Below the pieces are notes generated by a model. The model was not told the origin of the DNA, ran no database searches, and saw only the letters and a list, made by a program, of their open reading frames with translations. This document shows, piece after piece, positions 1 to 9,389 of a stretch of 64,000 nt of DNA. The stretch spans positions 186,001 through 250,000 of the forward strand of contig NZ_BMGA01000002.1 in NCBI RefSeq assembly GCF_014639535.1. The letters are read 5' to 3'. Numbering within the stretch: the first letter of the stretch is position 1; each line of letters starts with the position of its first letter. This stretch comes from Flavobacterium palustre. GTDB lineage: Bacteria; Bacteroidota; Bacteroidia; Flavobacteriales; Flavobacteriaceae. The position numbers and the translations under genes were made by a program.

Positions 1-300
1 TGCGGCGGCAGCTTCCTGATTAGCGGTTTGGGTTTCCAGTTTAAAAAGCAATTGTCCTTTTTTGACTTCCTGACCTTCCTGAACGTATATTTTTTCGATA
101 TAACCATCTACTTTGGCACGAATATCTATATCAGTGATACCCTCTAAAGTTGCAGGATATTCGGCTAATAAAGTAGTATTCGATTTTTCTATTTGAATTA
201 CTTTGTACGGAATTACAGTTGGTGCTGCTGCCTGTTCTTCTTTTTTTCCACAAGCTGCTAAGAGCAGGGCACTTATAAGGGTTAATGAAAGTTTTTTCAT
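1..300 (-). CDS. RND efflux periplasmic adaptor lipoprotein (partial, 3' end off window)
   Basis: The first 100 residues of a membrane-fusion (AcrA/MexA, HlyD-like) protein are visible; the rest lies beyond base 1. Residues 1-17 form a lipoprotein signal ending in LAAC with the lipidated Cys at 17. A biotinyl-lipoyl-like segment follows (YPATLEGITDIDIRAKVDG, then VKKGQLLFKLE), typical of adaptors that link an inner-membrane RND pump to an outer-membrane channel. It starts 9 bases after the stop of the upstream GbsR/MarR-type regulator gene on the same strand, so the two are probably one operon and the pump probably follows outside the window. The substrate cannot be told. Confidence 0.88.
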   Translation of the reverse strand, partial: MKKLSLTLISALLLAACGKKEEQAAAPTVIPYKVIQIEKSNTTLLAEYPATLEGITDIDIRAKVDGYIEKIYVQEGQEVKKGQLLFKLETQTANQEAAAA

Positions 301-309
301 TGAGACTAA

Positions 310-804
310 TTATTTATTATTGTTGTTATTAATTTCTATTTTTTTGAACTCGTTGATTGTTTTAGAAAACACTTTTCCAACTTCTATAATATGGGTTCTG
401 TAGGCTTTTACATTTTCTAAATTGCATTTTTCTTCAGGACAGGAAGCGGTAACTTCTCTGTAATTGACTAGTCGGTCAATGATGAGCATTTCAGAATCAA
501 TGAGTTTGATGATATTGCTGAGACGTTCACTTAAATTGGCTGGTTTAAAATATTTCTTGCGATCTCCTGATTTAGTGAAATAAGATATTTTTTCCATTTT
601 TAAGAGTAAGTTCAGATTAGTGGAAATTGAACTTTTGCTGGCACCGAGTTTTTCGACTAAAGATTCAAATGTGAGTCCTGTTTTGCATCCGTCAATAATT
701 AGTGTCCCTAATATTCGTGCTGCAAGTGGCGAAATGTTATAGAGTTTTTCGAAATAATTCCCGTACAATTCTATAATTTCTTCTCTTTCTTTTTTAATGT
801 CCAT
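310..804 (-). CDS. GbsR/MarR-family transcriptional regulator
   Basis: This 164-residue protein is predicted to be a DNA-binding repressor. A winged helix-turn-helix spans about residues 25-95 (AARILGTLIIDG, then the recognition region GASKSSISTNLNLLLKM and the wing SGDRKKYFKP). This matches the GbsR-type MarR group, which in Bacteroidota often precedes RND efflux operons. The C-terminal half (ASCPEEKCNLENVK) is helical with two Cys and probably dimerises. It is the first gene of the minus-strand operon that continues with the efflux adaptor, and a perfect inverted repeat sits over its promoter, so autoregulation and control of the efflux operon are likely. The protein ends in a run of Asn residues from an AAT-rich 3' end. 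Confidence 0.85.
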   Translation of the reverse strand: MDIKKEREEIIELYGNYFEKLYNISPLAARILGTLIIDGCKTGLTFESLVEKLGASKSSISTNLNLLLKMEKISYFTKSGDRKKYFKPANLSERLSNIIKLIDSEMLIIDRLVNYREVTASCPEEKCNLENVKAYRTHIIEVGKVFSKTINEFKKIEINNNNNK

Positions 805-817
805 GACAATTTTTTTG

Positions 818-859
818 CAAATTTAGAGTTAGTTCGCAAAATACCGAACTAACCGAACT
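818..859 (-). promoter_or_regulatory. Promoter and candidate operator of the regulator/efflux operon
   Basis: On the minus strand a -7 box TAAATTTG (bases 818-825) lies 13 bases before the regulator start codon. Directly upstream is a perfect 8-base inverted repeat, TTAGTTCG (829-836) and CGAACTAA (845-852), with an 8-base spacer, followed by a third half-site CCGAACT (853-859). The repeat lies in the -10 to -35 interval, where a MarR/GbsR-type repressor would block polymerase. That the upstream regulator binds it is inferred. Confidence 0.6.
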
Positions 860-1034
860 TAATTTTGTGTTAATTTTTAGTAAACATTATTTCTGTGATT
901 TACAATTCGTTCAGTTAAAACAATCAAAATCAATTGGTAAGCAGTTTTATTTATAAAAAGAATTAGTTCTGAAAAAATGCTTAATATTGGAAACGAATAA
1001 TTTAGAATTGTTAACCAAGTCAATACATTTAACC

Positions 1035-1826
1035 ATGAAATTTAAAATTTTGAAGCAATCGTTTTTATTGATTCTCTTATTTTCTGTCGCAACTGTGGCT
1101 CAGCATAAATTTGTGAATACTCCGCCGGAAGTTTCTCCAATGCCTATGAAACCCGAAATGACTGAAATTTGGGAGCCTGAAGTAAAAATAGTTACAGCGG
1201 CTAAAATTTCCGGTAATGCACCTTCGGACGCAATGATCCTGTTTGACGGGAAAAATTTAGATCAGTGGGTGAGTAAAAAAGATACGAATAAGCCTGCAGC
1301 ATGGAAAATTGTTCCCGGCGATTATATGGAAGTTGTTCCCGGTTCGGGTGATATTCAAACAAAAATGGTATTTGGAGATTGTCAGTTGCATTTGGAATGG
1401 AGCACACCTGACGAAGTTGTAGATGGAGGACAGGCAAGGGGAAACAGCGGTGTGTTTTTTCAAAACAGATATGAATTGCAAATTTTAGACTCTTATAATA
1501 ACCGAACCTACAGAAATGGTCAGGCAGGTAGTATTTATAAGGATCATGCGCCATTAGTAAATGCTGTAAAATCACCATTGGAGTGGAATGTTTATGATGT
1601 TATTTATACAGCGCCACGATTTAAAGCTGATGGCAGAATCGATGCTCCTGCCAGAATTACTGTTTTTCTAAATGGTGTTTTGATACAAAATAATGCAACG
1701 ATAAATGGCTTAACACTTTATACAGGTTTGCATAATTATCCATCTTCTCATGGGGATGATGTTATTTCGCTTCAGGATCACGGAACTAAAAATCAATTCA
1801 GAAATATCTGGATTAGAAAACTTTAA
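1035..1826 (+). CDS. DUF1080 family exported protein (3-keto-glycoside hydrolase/lyase type)
   Basis: This 263-residue exported protein belongs to the DUF1080 family, also called the 3-keto-disaccharide hydrolase domain. Family members have a beta-jelly-roll fold and several act on 3-keto-glycosides made by sugar oxidoreductases. Visible family blocks are FDGKNLDQW, GNSGVFF, YELQILDSY, GQAGSIYKDHAP, LQDHG and FRNIWIR. A signal peptide covers residues 1-22 (MKFKILKQSFLLILLFSVATVAQ). I chose the ATG at 1035 because it opens directly with the signal peptide; an upstream in-frame ATG at 987 would add 16 residues unlike a signal. No sugar oxidoreductase gene is adjacent, so the substrate is unknown. 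Confidence 0.85.
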   Translation: MKFKILKQSFLLILLFSVATVAQHKFVNTPPEVSPMPMKPEMTEIWEPEVKIVTAAKISGNAPSDAMILFDGKNLDQWVSKKDTNKPAAWKIVPGDYMEVVPGSGDIQTKMVFGDCQLHLEWSTPDEVVDGGQARGNSGVFFQNRYELQILDSYNNRTYRNGQAGSIYKDHAPLVNAVKSPLEWNVYDVIYTAPRFKADGRIDAPARITVFLNGVLIQNNATINGLTLYTGLHNYPSSHGDDVISLQDHGTKNQFRNIWIRKL

Positions 1827-1861
1827 AAAGAATGTCAAAAAGTATCTTAGAAAAGCATTTT

Positions 1862-1897
1862 CTGGTTTGATAAAGCCAAATCAGAATAAGTATTTTT
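1862..1897 (+). terminator. Possible intrinsic terminator after DUF1080 gene
   Basis: CTGGTTTG (1862-1869) can pair with CAAATCAG (1877-1884) with one G-T pair, and a run of T follows at 1892-1897. The stem is short and the T run is a few bases downstream, so this is a weak call. Confidence 0.35.
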
Positions 1898-1921
1898 ACT
1901 GGTTTTAAAATCTAATTTACT

Positions 1922-1929
1922 TATATTTG
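1922..1929 (+). promoter_or_regulatory. -7 promoter box for the HD phosphohydrolase gene
   Basis: TATATTTG matches the Bacteroidota -7 consensus TAnnTTTG and lies 22 bases before the GTG start at 1952. No clear TTTG -33 element is seen. Confidence 0.5.
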
Positions 1930-1951
1930 TCAACCTAAAATTCAAGTTCTA

Positions 1952-3181
1952 GTGACGCAAATCAATAAGCTTAAAATATTCAACGATCCTATATATGGAT
2001 TCATCAGCATTCCAAATGCTTTAATATACGACTTAATTCAGCATCCTTATTTTCAACGATTAAGACGTATTTCCCAAATGGGTTTGTCGTATTTAGTATA
2101 TCCCGGAGCTAATCATACTCGTTTTCATCATGCCTTAGGTTGTTTGCATTTAATGCAAAAAGCCGTTGATGTATTGCGCTTTAAAGGTGTTTCCATTTCG
2201 GAAGAAGAAGAAAACGCATTGTATATTGCTATTTTACTGCATGATATCGGGCATGGTCCTTTTTCACATGCAATGGAAAAAAGTATAGTTGAAGATGTGC
2301 ATCATGAGGAAATTTCGTTATTGTTCATGAAGCAGTTAAATGTGGAGTTCAAAGGAAAATTAAGTCTGGCGATTAAAATTTTTGAAGGAGATTATCATCG
2401 AAAATTCATGTTGCAATTGATTTCAAGTCAGTTGGATATGGATCGAATGGATTATTTAAAACGAGACAGTTTTTATTCGGGTGTGGCTGAAGGAAATGTC
2501 AATTCAGAACGTTTGATTCAGATGATGAATGTTGAAGATGATGTTTTAGTAATTGAAGAAAAAGGAATTTACTCGGTTGAAAAATTTTTAATGTCACGCA
2601 GATTGATGTATTGGCAGGCTTATTTGCATAAAACCAGTTTGGTAGGCGAATTGATTTTGACAAAAATTTTAAAACGCGCCAAAGAATTAACGTTAAAAGG
2701 AATTGTTTTGCCCTGCAGTGAGCCATTACAATTTTTTATGCAGAATAAAATTGTATTGGAATCATTTGATACGGCTACTTTAGATTTGTTTTCACAATTA
2801 GATGACTTTGATATTATCAGCGCCTTAAAAGCCTGGCAAAGACAGGATGATTTTATTTTGGCTACTTTGAGCAAAATGATTATTAACAGAGATTTATTAA
2901 AAATAAAGCTAAGCAGTGATAAAATTGCTATTGAAGATTTAACTCCTTTAAAAGAGCGTTTTGCTTTAGAAAATAATGTAAGCGTGGCCGATGCCAATTA
3001 TTTTATTTTTAAAGGAAAAATAAAAAATCAGGCTTATGATAAGGAAGCTGAACCGATACGAATTTTGAAAAAAGACCGAACAGTTGAAGATGTTATTGAA
3101 TCATCCGACCAGTTGAATTTGAAATCTTTATCAAAGTCGGTGACCAAATATTACATTTGTTTCCCAAAACAACTGGTATAA
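1952..3181 (+). CDS. HD-domain phosphohydrolase (dNTPase-like)
   Basis: This 409-residue cytoplasmic protein belongs to the HD-superfamily phosphohydrolases related to dNTP triphosphohydrolases (COG1078 type). The metal-binding pattern is visible: [12 protein letters not shown] supplies the first His, [15 protein letters not shown] the His-Asp pair with a following His, and [16 protein letters not shown] the final Asp. The N-terminal block [14 protein letters not shown] is the usual family start. The start codon is GTG; no ATG lies closer to this block, and a TATATTTG box stands 22 bases upstream. It ends 38 bases before lpxD. Its nucleotide specificity cannot be told from sequence. Confidence 0.85.
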   Translation: MTQINKLKIFNDPIYGFISIPNALIYDLIQHPYFQRLRRISQMGLSYLVYPGANHTRFHHALGCLHLMQKAVDVLRFKGVSISEEEENALYIAILLHDIGHGPFSHAMEKSIVEDVHHEEISLLFMKQLNVEFKGKLSLAIKIFEGDYHRKFMLQLISSQLDMDRMDYLKRDSFYSGVAEGNVNSERLIQMMNVEDDVLVIEEKGIYSVEKFLMSRRLMYWQAYLHKTSLVGELILTKILKRAKELTLKGIVLPCSEPLQFFMQNKIVLESFDTATLDLFSQLDDFDIISALKAWQRQDDFILATLSKMIINRDLLKIKLSSDKIAIEDLTPLKERFALENNVSVADANYFIFKGKIKNQAYDKEAEPIRILKKDRTVEDVIESSDQLNLKSLSKSVTKYYICFPKQLV

Positions 3182-3206
3182 AACTATATTTAAAATCTAT
3201 TTTTTA

Positions 3207-3214
3207 TATTTTTG
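3207..3214 (+). promoter_or_regulatory. -7 promoter box for lpxD
   Basis: TATTTTTG fits TAnnTTTG and lies only 5 bases before the lpxD start codon at 3220, which would give a very short or leaderless transcript. It could instead be chance in a T-rich gap. Confidence 0.35.
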
Positions 3215-3219
3215 TCGGA

Positions 3220-4266
3220 ATGAAATTTACAGCAGAACAAATAGCGGGTGTTTTAGAAGGCGAAGTAGTGGGGAATTCCCAGGCTGAAGTGCATGAATTG
3301 TCTAAAATAGAAGAAGGAAAAGAAGGTTCGCTTACTTTTTTATCTAATCCCAAATACAATAATTATATCTATACTACCGAGGCTACAATAACCATTGTAA
3401 ACAAAACTTTTGTCCCTGAATCCGATTTAAAAACCACTCTAATCAAGGTTGAAGACGCTTACATCGCTTTTTCCAAATTGCTGGAATTTTACGATCAGGC
3501 CAAAAAAGCCAGTAAAAAAGGCATCGAACCACATACAGTATTGTCTGATGATGTAAAATATGGTGAAAATCTGTATTTAGGCAGTTTTAGTTATGTAGGT
3601 ACTAATGTTGTTATTGGTGATAATGTAAAAATATATCCTAATTGTTTTATTGGAGATAATGTTGTCATTCGCGATAATGTCACTATTTTTGCCGGCGCTA
3701 AGATTTATTCTGAAACCGTAATTGGCAATAATTGTATCATTCATGCAGGAACCGTTATAGGTTCTGATGGTTTTGGGTTTGCACCCAATTCAGATGGTAC
3801 TTACAAAAAAATTCCTCAAATAGGAAATGTGGTCATTGAAGATGATGTTGAAATAGGTGCCTGTACTACTATTGACAGAGCTACATTAGGTTCGACCCGA
3901 ATTAAAAAAGGAGTCAAATTAGACAATCAAATTCAGGTGGCACACAATGTTGAAATTGGTGAAAACACCGTAATAGCCGCCCAAACCGGAATTGCAGGAT
4001 CTACCAAGATAGGTACAAACGGAATGATTGGCGGGCAAGTAGGTATTTCAGGCCATTTAATAATAGGAAACAATGTCAGAATCCAGGCGCAGTCCGGAGT
4101 GGCAAGAAATATAAAAGACGACGAAGTTTTGCAAGGAAGTCCAACATTTGGTTATACTGATTTTAGTAAATCTTATGTGCATTTCAAAAATTTACCTAAA
4201 ATTATTGCAGAAATAGACGAATTAAAGAAACAAATATTAAACCAAAAACATGGAAACAATGGTTAA
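3220..4266 (+). CDS. lpxD: UDP-3-O-acylglucosamine N-acyltransferase
   Basis: LpxD adds the second acyl chain to UDP-3-O-acyl-glucosamine in lipid A synthesis in the cytoplasm. The 348-residue product has the N-terminal uridine-binding LpxD domain (about 1-95, with [10 protein letters not shown]) and then a left-handed beta-helix of hexapeptide repeats (about 100-320). The block [20 protein letters not shown] and the following TTIDRATLG are LpxD signatures, and the His of [10 protein letters not shown] corresponds to the catalytic His. I chose the ATG at 3220 because it opens with the family start MKFTAEQIA. The gene overlaps lpxC-fabZ by 8 bases and heads a lipid A operon with lpxC-fabZ and lpxA. 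Confidence 0.95.
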   Translation: MKFTAEQIAGVLEGEVVGNSQAEVHELSKIEEGKEGSLTFLSNPKYNNYIYTTEATITIVNKTFVPESDLKTTLIKVEDAYIAFSKLLEFYDQAKKASKKGIEPHTVLSDDVKYGENLYLGSFSYVGTNVVIGDNVKIYPNCFIGDNVVIRDNVTIFAGAKIYSETVIGNNCIIHAGTVIGSDGFGFAPNSDGTYKKIPQIGNVVIEDDVEIGACTTIDRATLGSTRIKKGVKLDNQIQVAHNVEIGENTVIAAQTGIAGSTKIGTNGMIGGQVGISGHLIIGNNVRIQAQSGVARNIKDDEVLQGSPTFGYTDFSKSYVHFKNLPKIIAEIDELKKQILNQKHGNNG

Positions 4267-5650
4267 ACAGAAGACCATCAAAACAGAAATCTCGTTAACG
4301 GGAGTTGGCTTACACACGGGTAAAGAAGTTAAAATGACTTTTAAACCTGCTCCTGCAAATAATGGTTTTACTTTTGTTAGGTTAGATCTTGAGGGACATC
4401 CGGTAATTGAGGCAGACGCAAATTATGTTGTCAATACTCAAAGAGGTACCAATCTGGAAAAATTAGGCGTTAAAATTCAAACACCCGAGCATGTTTTGGC
4501 AGCTTTAGTTGGTTGTGATTTAGATAACGTTATTATTGAATTAGATGCCTCTGAACTTCCTATTATGGACGGTTCTTCAAAATATTTTGTTGAAGCTTTA
4601 GAAAAAGCAGGTGTTCAGGAGCAAGATGCTAAACGTAACGTTTATGTAGTGAAAGAAGTAATTTCTTTTACTGACGAAGCAAGCGGAAGCGAAATTCTGG
4701 TTATGCCTAGTGACCATTATACAGTAACTACAATGGTTGATTTTGGTACTAAAATATTAGGTACGCAAAACGCAACTCTTAAAAGTATTGACGATTTTAA
4801 AACCGAAATTGCCTCTTCAAGAACATTTAGTTTTTTACATGAATTAGAGTCTCTTTTAGATAATGGTTTGATCAAAGGTGGCGATTTGAATAATGCGATT
4901 GTTTATGTTGATAAAGAGATTTCTACATCAACAATGGAAAATTTAAAAGTTGCTTTTGGAAAAGAAACACTTACAGTAAAACCTAATGGTATTTTAGACA
5001 ATCTGACTTTGCATTATCCTAATGAAGCAGCAAGACATAAATTACTGGATGTAATTGGTGATTTGGCTTTGATTGGAACAAAAATTCAGGGTAAAATTAT
5101 AGCGAATAAACCGGGGCATTTTGTAAATACTCAGTTTGCCAAGAAAATGGCTAAGATGATTAAAATCGAACAACGTAACTACGTTCCTGTTTACGATTTG
5201 AATCAGGAGCCATTGATGGATATTCATAAAATCATGGCTATGTTGCCGCACAGACCTCCGTTTTTGCTGATTGACAGAATCATCGAAATGTCAGACAGTC
5301 ATGTAGTGGGAATGAAAAATGTAACGATGAACGAAAATTTCTTCGTAGGACATTTTCCTGATGCTCCCGTTATGCCAGGAGTTTTAATTGTTGAAGCGAT
5401 GGCACAAACAGGAGGTATTTTGGTCTTGAGTACAGTTCCGGATCCGGAAAATTACTTGACTTATTTCATGAAAATTGATAATGTGAAATTCAAACACAAA
5501 GTATTGCCTGGAGATACCTTAATATTTAAGTGTGATTTGATAACTCCTATCAGAAGAGGAATTTGCCACATGCAGGCTAATGCTTATGCTAATGGAAAAT
5601 TAGTTGCAGAAGCTGAATTAATGGCTCAAATTGCAAGAAAACAACAATAA
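4259..5650 (+). CDS. lpxC-fabZ: Bifunctional UDP-3-O-acyl-GlcNAc deacetylase / 3-hydroxyacyl-ACP dehydratase
   Basis: This 463-residue fusion is the usual Bacteroidota arrangement. Residues about 1-300 are LpxC, the zinc deacetylase that commits UDP-acyl-GlcNAc to lipid A; zinc ligands are seen in [11 protein letters not shown] (His) and [16 protein letters not shown] (His and Asp). Residues about 315-460 are FabZ, which dehydrates 3-hydroxyacyl-ACP in fatty acid elongation; its active site is in [20 protein letters not shown] (His and Glu). The fusion physically couples competing uses of 3-hydroxyacyl-ACP. The start overlaps the end of lpxD; an ATG 9 bases upstream (4250) is also possible, but MVKQKTIK fits the family start better. 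Confidence 0.95.
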   Translation: MVKQKTIKTEISLTGVGLHTGKEVKMTFKPAPANNGFTFVRLDLEGHPVIEADANYVVNTQRGTNLEKLGVKIQTPEHVLAALVGCDLDNVIIELDASELPIMDGSSKYFVEALEKAGVQEQDAKRNVYVVKEVISFTDEASGSEILVMPSDHYTVTTMVDFGTKILGTQNATLKSIDDFKTEIASSRTFSFLHELESLLDNGLIKGGDLNNAIVYVDKEISTSTMENLKVAFGKETLTVKPNGILDNLTLHYPNEAARHKLLDVIGDLALIGTKIQGKIIANKPGHFVNTQFAKKMAKMIKIEQRNYVPVYDLNQEPLMDIHKIMAMLPHRPPFLLIDRIIEMSDSHVVGMKNVTMNENFFVGHFPDAPVMPGVLIVEAMAQTGGILVLSTVPDPENYLTYFMKIDNVKFKHKVLPGDTLIFKCDLITPIRRGICHMQANAYANGKLVAEAELMAQIARKQQ

Positions 5651-5730
5651 TCATAGAACAGTTCCTCCCTGTTACTATGAATTTTTTAAATAGTAATTAA
5701 GGTAATTAATTATAAAAAACAAAAAAATAG

Positions 5731-6516
5731 ATGAATCAACCGTTAGCTTATGTTCATCCTGGCGCGAAAATCGCTAAAAATGTAGTTATTGAACCTTTTA
5801 CAACCATTCACAACAATGTGGTAATTGGTGATGGTACCTGGATTGGTTCTAATGTAACTATCATGGAAGGTGCAAGAATTGGAAAAAATTGCAATATTTT
5901 TCCCGGAGCAGTTATCTCAGCAGTTCCTCAAGATTTAAAATTTGGTGGCGAAGATTCATTGGCGATTATTGGTGATAATTGTACTATCAGAGAATGTGTA
6001 ACCATCAATAGAGGTACAGTTGCATCAGGTCAAACGGTTTTAGGTAACAATTGTTTAGTGATGGCTTATGCACACATTGCCCATGATTGTGTTATTGGTA
6101 ATAATGCAATTATAGTTAATGGTGTAGCCCTGGCGGGTCATGTTGTTGTAGGTAATCATGCCGTAATTGGTGGTTTAGCAGCAATTCACCAGTTTATTCA
6201 TATTGGTGATCACGCTATGATTTCAGGTGGTTCGTTAGTTCGTAAAGACGTTCCTCCTTACACAAAAGCTGCAAAAGAACCTTTGTCTTATGTAGGTATC
6301 AATTCAGTTGGTTTAAGAAGAAGAGGTTTTTCTACCGAAAAAATCAGAGAAATTCAGGATATTTATCGAATTTTATACCAAAAGAATTATAATACTACTC
6401 AGGCTTTAGGGATTATTGAAGCCGAAATGGAAGCTACTCCGGAAAGAGATGAAATTATTGATTTCATCAGAAATTCTTCCCGAGGAATTATGAAGGGGTA
6501 TAGTGGAGGCTATTAG
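5731..6516 (+). CDS. lpxA: Acyl-[ACP]-UDP-N-acetylglucosamine O-acyltransferase
   Basis: LpxA performs the first step of lipid A synthesis, moving a 3-hydroxyacyl chain from ACP to UDP-GlcNAc. The 261-residue length is normal for the family. Hexapeptide repeats fill residues about 8-190, with the signature AVPQDLKFGGE, the block TIRECVTINRGT, and the catalytic His in MAYAHIAHDCVIG. The C-terminal helical domain (about 195-261) is present. It lies 80 bases after lpxC-fabZ on the same strand, so it completes a lpxD, lpxC-fabZ, lpxA operon. Confidence 0.95.
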   Translation: MNQPLAYVHPGAKIAKNVVIEPFTTIHNNVVIGDGTWIGSNVTIMEGARIGKNCNIFPGAVISAVPQDLKFGGEDSLAIIGDNCTIRECVTINRGTVASGQTVLGNNCLVMAYAHIAHDCVIGNNAIIVNGVALAGHVVVGNHAVIGGLAAIHQFIHIGDHAMISGGSLVRKDVPPYTKAAKEPLSYVGINSVGLRRRGFSTEKIREIQDIYRILYQKNYNTTQALGIIEAEMEATPERDEIIDFIRNSSRGIMKGYSGGY

Positions 6517-6650
6517 GAAGAAAATAGAGAAAAGAAGAAAGAGAAAAGAAGAAAGATAGTTTTTGGTTATCGATTCTTTTTAAATAATAAAACAAAGATT
6601 TTAGAAATCGAAACTCTAAAATCTACAATCTTAAATCAAAAATTAAAATA

Positions 6651-7217
6651 ATGGCATCTACATCAGATATTAGAAACGGACTTTGTATTAAATACAATCA
6701 CGATATTTATAAAATTATCGAATTTTTACACGTTAAACCAGGTAAAGGACCTGCTTTCGTGAGAACAAAACTGAAAAGTTTAACAACGGGAAAAGTATTG
6801 GATAATACCTTTTCAGCAGGACATAAAATTGAAGATGTTCGTGTGGAAACACATACTTACCAATATTTATATGCTGAAGGAGATCAGTTTCATTTTATGA
6901 ATAACGAAACTTTTGAGCAAATCACTTTGAACAAAAGTATTCTTGATGCTCCGGATTTATTGAAAGAAGGAACTAATGTAATGGTTCAGATTAACACTGA
7001 AACCGATTTGCCTTTATCAGTAGATATGCCGGCTTCTATCATTCTTGAAGTAACTTATGCTGAACCGGGAGTAAAAGGAAACACTGCTACTAACGCTACT
7101 AAGCAAGCTACTGTTGAAACAGGTGCTACTGTAAACGTTCCTTTATTTATCAATGAAGGAGATAAAATTAAAATTGATACTGCTTCAGGTTCTTATATGG
7201 AGCGTGTAAAAGAGTAA
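6651..7217 (+). CDS. efp: Elongation factor P
   Basis: EF-P relieves ribosomes stalled at proline stretches. The 188-residue product has the three expected beta-barrel domains: N-terminal KOW-like (about 1-65), central OB (67-125) and C-terminal OB (130-188, ending GDKIKIDTASGSYMERVKE). The tip loop is VKPGKGPAFVRTK, with the conserved Lys of PGKGPA that is modified in many bacteria. The gene lies between lpxA and the second lpxD-like gene on the same strand. The upstream gap of 134 bases is A-rich and holds a tandem GAAAAGAAGAAAGA word, with no clear promoter box. Confidence 0.95.
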   Translation: MASTSDIRNGLCIKYNHDIYKIIEFLHVKPGKGPAFVRTKLKSLTTGKVLDNTFSAGHKIEDVRVETHTYQYLYAEGDQFHFMNNETFEQITLNKSILDAPDLLKEGTNVMVQINTETDLPLSVDMPASIILEVTYAEPGVKGNTATNATKQATVETGATVNVPLFINEGDKIKIDTASGSYMERVKE

Positions 7218-7220
7218 TTT

Positions 7221-7306
7221 AATTGAAAAATTTAAAGATTAAAAAATGAAATGATTTTAAGCTTTAAGTTGACAATAGAATTTTTTAATCTTTAAATTTT
7301 TCAATC
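7221..7306. repeat. Near-perfect 27-base inverted repeat between efp and the lpxD paralogue
   Basis: Bases 7221-7247 and 7280-7306 are reverse complements at 26 of 27 positions, with a 32-base loop. The arms are built from the words AATTGAAAAATTTAAAGATT. Although hairpin-forming, it lacks the GC-rich stem and trailing T run of a normal terminator, and similar structures recur in other intergenic gaps of this window. Confidence 0.8.
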
Positions 7307-7319
7307 TTTAAATTAAATT

Positions 7320-8252
7320 ATGAAATTTACAAGAGCATATTCTTTAAAAGAAATCGCAAATTTACTGAACTGTGAATTTGTAGGGAATGAGGATTTTGAG
7401 GTTTTGGGCATGAACGAAATTCATGTGGTGGAGAAAGGAGATATTGTTTTTGTTGATCATCCTAAATACTACGACAAAGCGTTAAACTCGGCGGCTACAA
7501 TTGTTTTAATTAATAAAAAAGTGGATTGTCCTGACGGAAAAGCACTTCTTATTTCTGATGATCCTTTTCGCGATTTCAACAAATTAACTCATTATTTCAA
7601 ACCTTTCCAGTTTGCCGGAGTAGCTATTGCTCCTACGGCTGTTATTGGAGAAGGAACTATAATTCAGCCGAATTCTTTTATTGGCAATAATGTAGTTATT
7701 GGAAAAAATTGTTTAATCCATTCTAATGTTTCCATATATGACCATACTATAATAGGAGACAATGTAATTATTCATGCTGGGACTGTTCTTGGTGCTGACG
7801 CATTTTATTACAAAAAACGTCCTGAAGGTTTTGATCAATTATTATCGGGAGGTCGCGTGGTTATTAAAGACAATGTGGGGATTGGTGCTCTTTGTACTAT
7901 TGATAAAGGAGTTACCGGAGATACTACCATTGGTGAAGGAACAAAAATTGACAATCAGGTGCATGTAGGTCACGATACGGTTATCGGAAAAAAATGCCTG
8001 ATTGCTTCTCAAACAGGAATTGCGGGTTGTGTTATTATTGAAGACGAAGTAACGCTTTGGGGGCAAGTTGGCACAACCAGCGGAATTACTATTGGAGGGA
8101 AAGCTGTTGTTATGGGGCAAACCGGAGTTACTAAATCAGTAGCAGGAGGTAAGACTTATTTTGGAACGCCTATACAGGAATCCAGAGAAAAATTAAAACA
8201 ATTAGCCAATATCAAAAAGATTCCGGAAATTCTTGAGAAATTAAAACAGTAA
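7320..8252 (+). CDS. LpxD-like acyltransferase paralogue
   Basis: This 310-residue protein is a second LpxD-type left-handed beta-helix acyltransferase. It has the N-terminal LpxD-like domain (about 1-95, [20 protein letters not shown]) and hexapeptide repeats from about 100 to 285. The His of [10 protein letters not shown] aligns with the LpxD catalytic His. It differs from the LpxD at 3220 in a key block: GSDGFGF is GADAFYY here, followed by a different loop ([14 protein letters not shown]). It may act on a different acyl donor or sugar nucleotide. It is located downstream of efp and ends before a hairpin terminator. Annotation pipelines often call this gene lpxD as well. Confidence 0.8.
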   Translation: MKFTRAYSLKEIANLLNCEFVGNEDFEVLGMNEIHVVEKGDIVFVDHPKYYDKALNSAATIVLINKKVDCPDGKALLISDDPFRDFNKLTHYFKPFQFAGVAIAPTAVIGEGTIIQPNSFIGNNVVIGKNCLIHSNVSIYDHTIIGDNVIIHAGTVLGADAFYYKKRPEGFDQLLSGGRVVIKDNVGIGALCTIDKGVTGDTTIGEGTKIDNQVHVGHDTVIGKKCLIASQTGIAGCVIIEDEVTLWGQVGTTSGITIGGKAVVMGQTGVTKSVAGGKTYFGTPIQESREKLKQLANIKKIPEILEKLKQ

Positions 8253-8313
8253 AAAAAGCACTTCTAAATTATTAATTTTGTTTAAAAAGTTAATAATTTG
8301 TGTTGAAGCTAAC

Positions 8314-8342
8314 AAAAAGGGTGGAATATCCATCTTTTTTTT
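8314..8342 (+). terminator. Intrinsic terminator after the lpxD paralogue
   Basis: Bases 8314-8325 (AAAAAGGGTGGA) pair with 8329-8340 (TCCATCTTTTTT) around a 3-base loop, with two G-T pairs, and the T run continues to 8342. A second AT-only hairpin lies just upstream (8266-8299). Confidence 0.7.
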
Positions 8343-8377
8343 GATAAGAAAACCGTTTAGATTAATTTCGAAAATCT

Positions 8378-8385
8378 TATTTTTG
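8378..8385 (+). promoter_or_regulatory. -7 promoter box for sucD
   Basis: TATTTTTG matches TAnnTTTG, 35 bases before the sucD start and just after a terminator hairpin, which is consistent with an independent promoter. Confidence 0.55.
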
Positions 8386-8420
8386 CATAACAAATTTAAA
8401 AATCACAAAAAATATATATC

Positions 8421-9305
8421 ATGAGTGTTTTAGTTAATAAAGATTCCAAAATAATCGTTCAAGGATTTACAGGTAGCGAAGGTACTTTCCACGCTTCTCA
8501 AATGATTGAATACGGGACTAATGTTGTAGGTGGTGTAACTCCGGGAAAAGGGGGGACGACTCACTTAGACCTTCCTGTTTTTAACACTGTTAAAGATGCC
8601 GTAGAACAAGCAGGTGCTGATACTTCTATTATCTTTGTACCACCAGCTTTTGCTGCTGATGCAATTATGGAAGCTGCTGATGCCGGAATTAAAGTAATCA
8701 TCGCAATTACAGAAGGAATTCCTGTTGCTGACATGATTTATGCAAACAACTACGTTAAAGCAAGAAACAGTAGATTAATTGGTCCTAACTGTCCGGGTGT
8801 TATTACTCCGGGAGAAGCTAAAGTTGGTATCATGCCAGGTTTCGTTTTCAAAAAAGGAACTGTAGGTATTGTTTCTAAATCAGGAACTTTAACTTATGAA
8901 GCTGCTGATCAGGTTGTAAAACAAGGTTTAGGAATCACTACTGCTATCGGAATTGGTGGAGACCCAATTATTGGAACAACTACTAAAGAAGCAGTTGAGT
9001 TATTAATGAATGATCCTGAAACTGAAGCTATTATCATGATTGGAGAAATCGGTGGTCAATTAGAAGCTGATGCTGCTAAATGGATCAAAGCTGATGGTAA
9101 CCGTAAGCCTGTAATTGGTTTCATCGCCGGAGAAACTGCTCCTGCTGGTAGAACAATGGGACATGCTGGTGCTATTGTTGGAGGTTCTGACGATACTGCA
9201 GCTGCTAAAAAACAAATTATGAGAGACAACGGAATCTATGTTGTTGATTCACCAGCTGAAATTGGTAAAAAAGTAAAAGAAGTTTTAGTTGCAGCAACAG
9301 TTTAA
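8421..9305 (+). CDS. sucD: Succinyl-CoA synthetase (ADP-forming) subunit alpha
   Basis: The alpha subunit of the TCA-cycle enzyme that converts succinyl-CoA to succinate with ATP or GTP formation. The 294-residue product has the CoA-binding Rossmann domain (about 1-130, [20 protein letters not shown]) and the ligase domain. The phosphorylated His is in [20 protein letters not shown], and the nucleotide-side block [20 protein letters not shown] is complete. The beta subunit gene (sucC) is not adjacent in this window. A promoter box precedes the gene and a terminator follows it, so it is probably transcribed alone. Confidence 0.96.
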   Translation: MSVLVNKDSKIIVQGFTGSEGTFHASQMIEYGTNVVGGVTPGKGGTTHLDLPVFNTVKDAVEQAGADTSIIFVPPAFAADAIMEAADAGIKVIIAITEGIPVADMIYANNYVKARNSRLIGPNCPGVITPGEAKVGIMPGFVFKKGTVGIVSKSGTLTYEAADQVVKQGLGITTAIGIGGDPIIGTTTKEAVELLMNDPETEAIIMIGEIGGQLEADAAKWIKADGNRKPVIGFIAGETAPAGRTMGHAGAIVGGSDDTAAAKKQIMRDNGIYVVDSPAEIGKKVKEVLVAATV

Positions 9306-9332
9306 TTTCTGAACTAAATTTTTAAATAGATT

Positions 9333-9358
9333 AAGCCTCACATTTGTGGGGCTTTTTT
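9333..9358 (+). terminator. Intrinsic terminator after sucD
   Basis: AAGCCTCACA (9333-9342) pairs with TGTGGGGCTT (9345-9354) with one G-T pair around a 2-base gap, followed by TTTT. Confidence 0.85.
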
Positions 9359-9381
9359 AGTATAAAACAGAATTAAAGAAA

Positions 9382-9389
9382 TACATTTG
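9382..9389 (+). promoter_or_regulatory. -7 promoter box upstream of the GIY-YIG-like gene
   Basis: TACATTTG fits TAnnTTTG. It lies 118 bases before the start at 9508, leaving a long leader in which a short hairpin (GCACTCGAT with ATCGGGGTGC, 9389-9412) can form. Confidence 0.4.

Noticed and set aside
203-403. Plus-strand open frame spanning the adaptor and regulator genes
   Set aside because: It is opposite to two recognisable genes, and its hydrophobic tail is the reverse of the Asn-rich regulator end.
987-1034. Upstream starts for several genes (987, 3157, 14614, 31067, 33846, 42552, 54566)
   Set aside because: The added residues are unlike the families, overlap preceding genes or repeats, or hide signal peptides that begin at the downstream ATG.
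1201-1578. Long open frames on the strand opposite to the DUF1080 gene and many other genes
   Set aside because: They lack promoter boxes and family-like sequence and lie fully within strongly supported genes.
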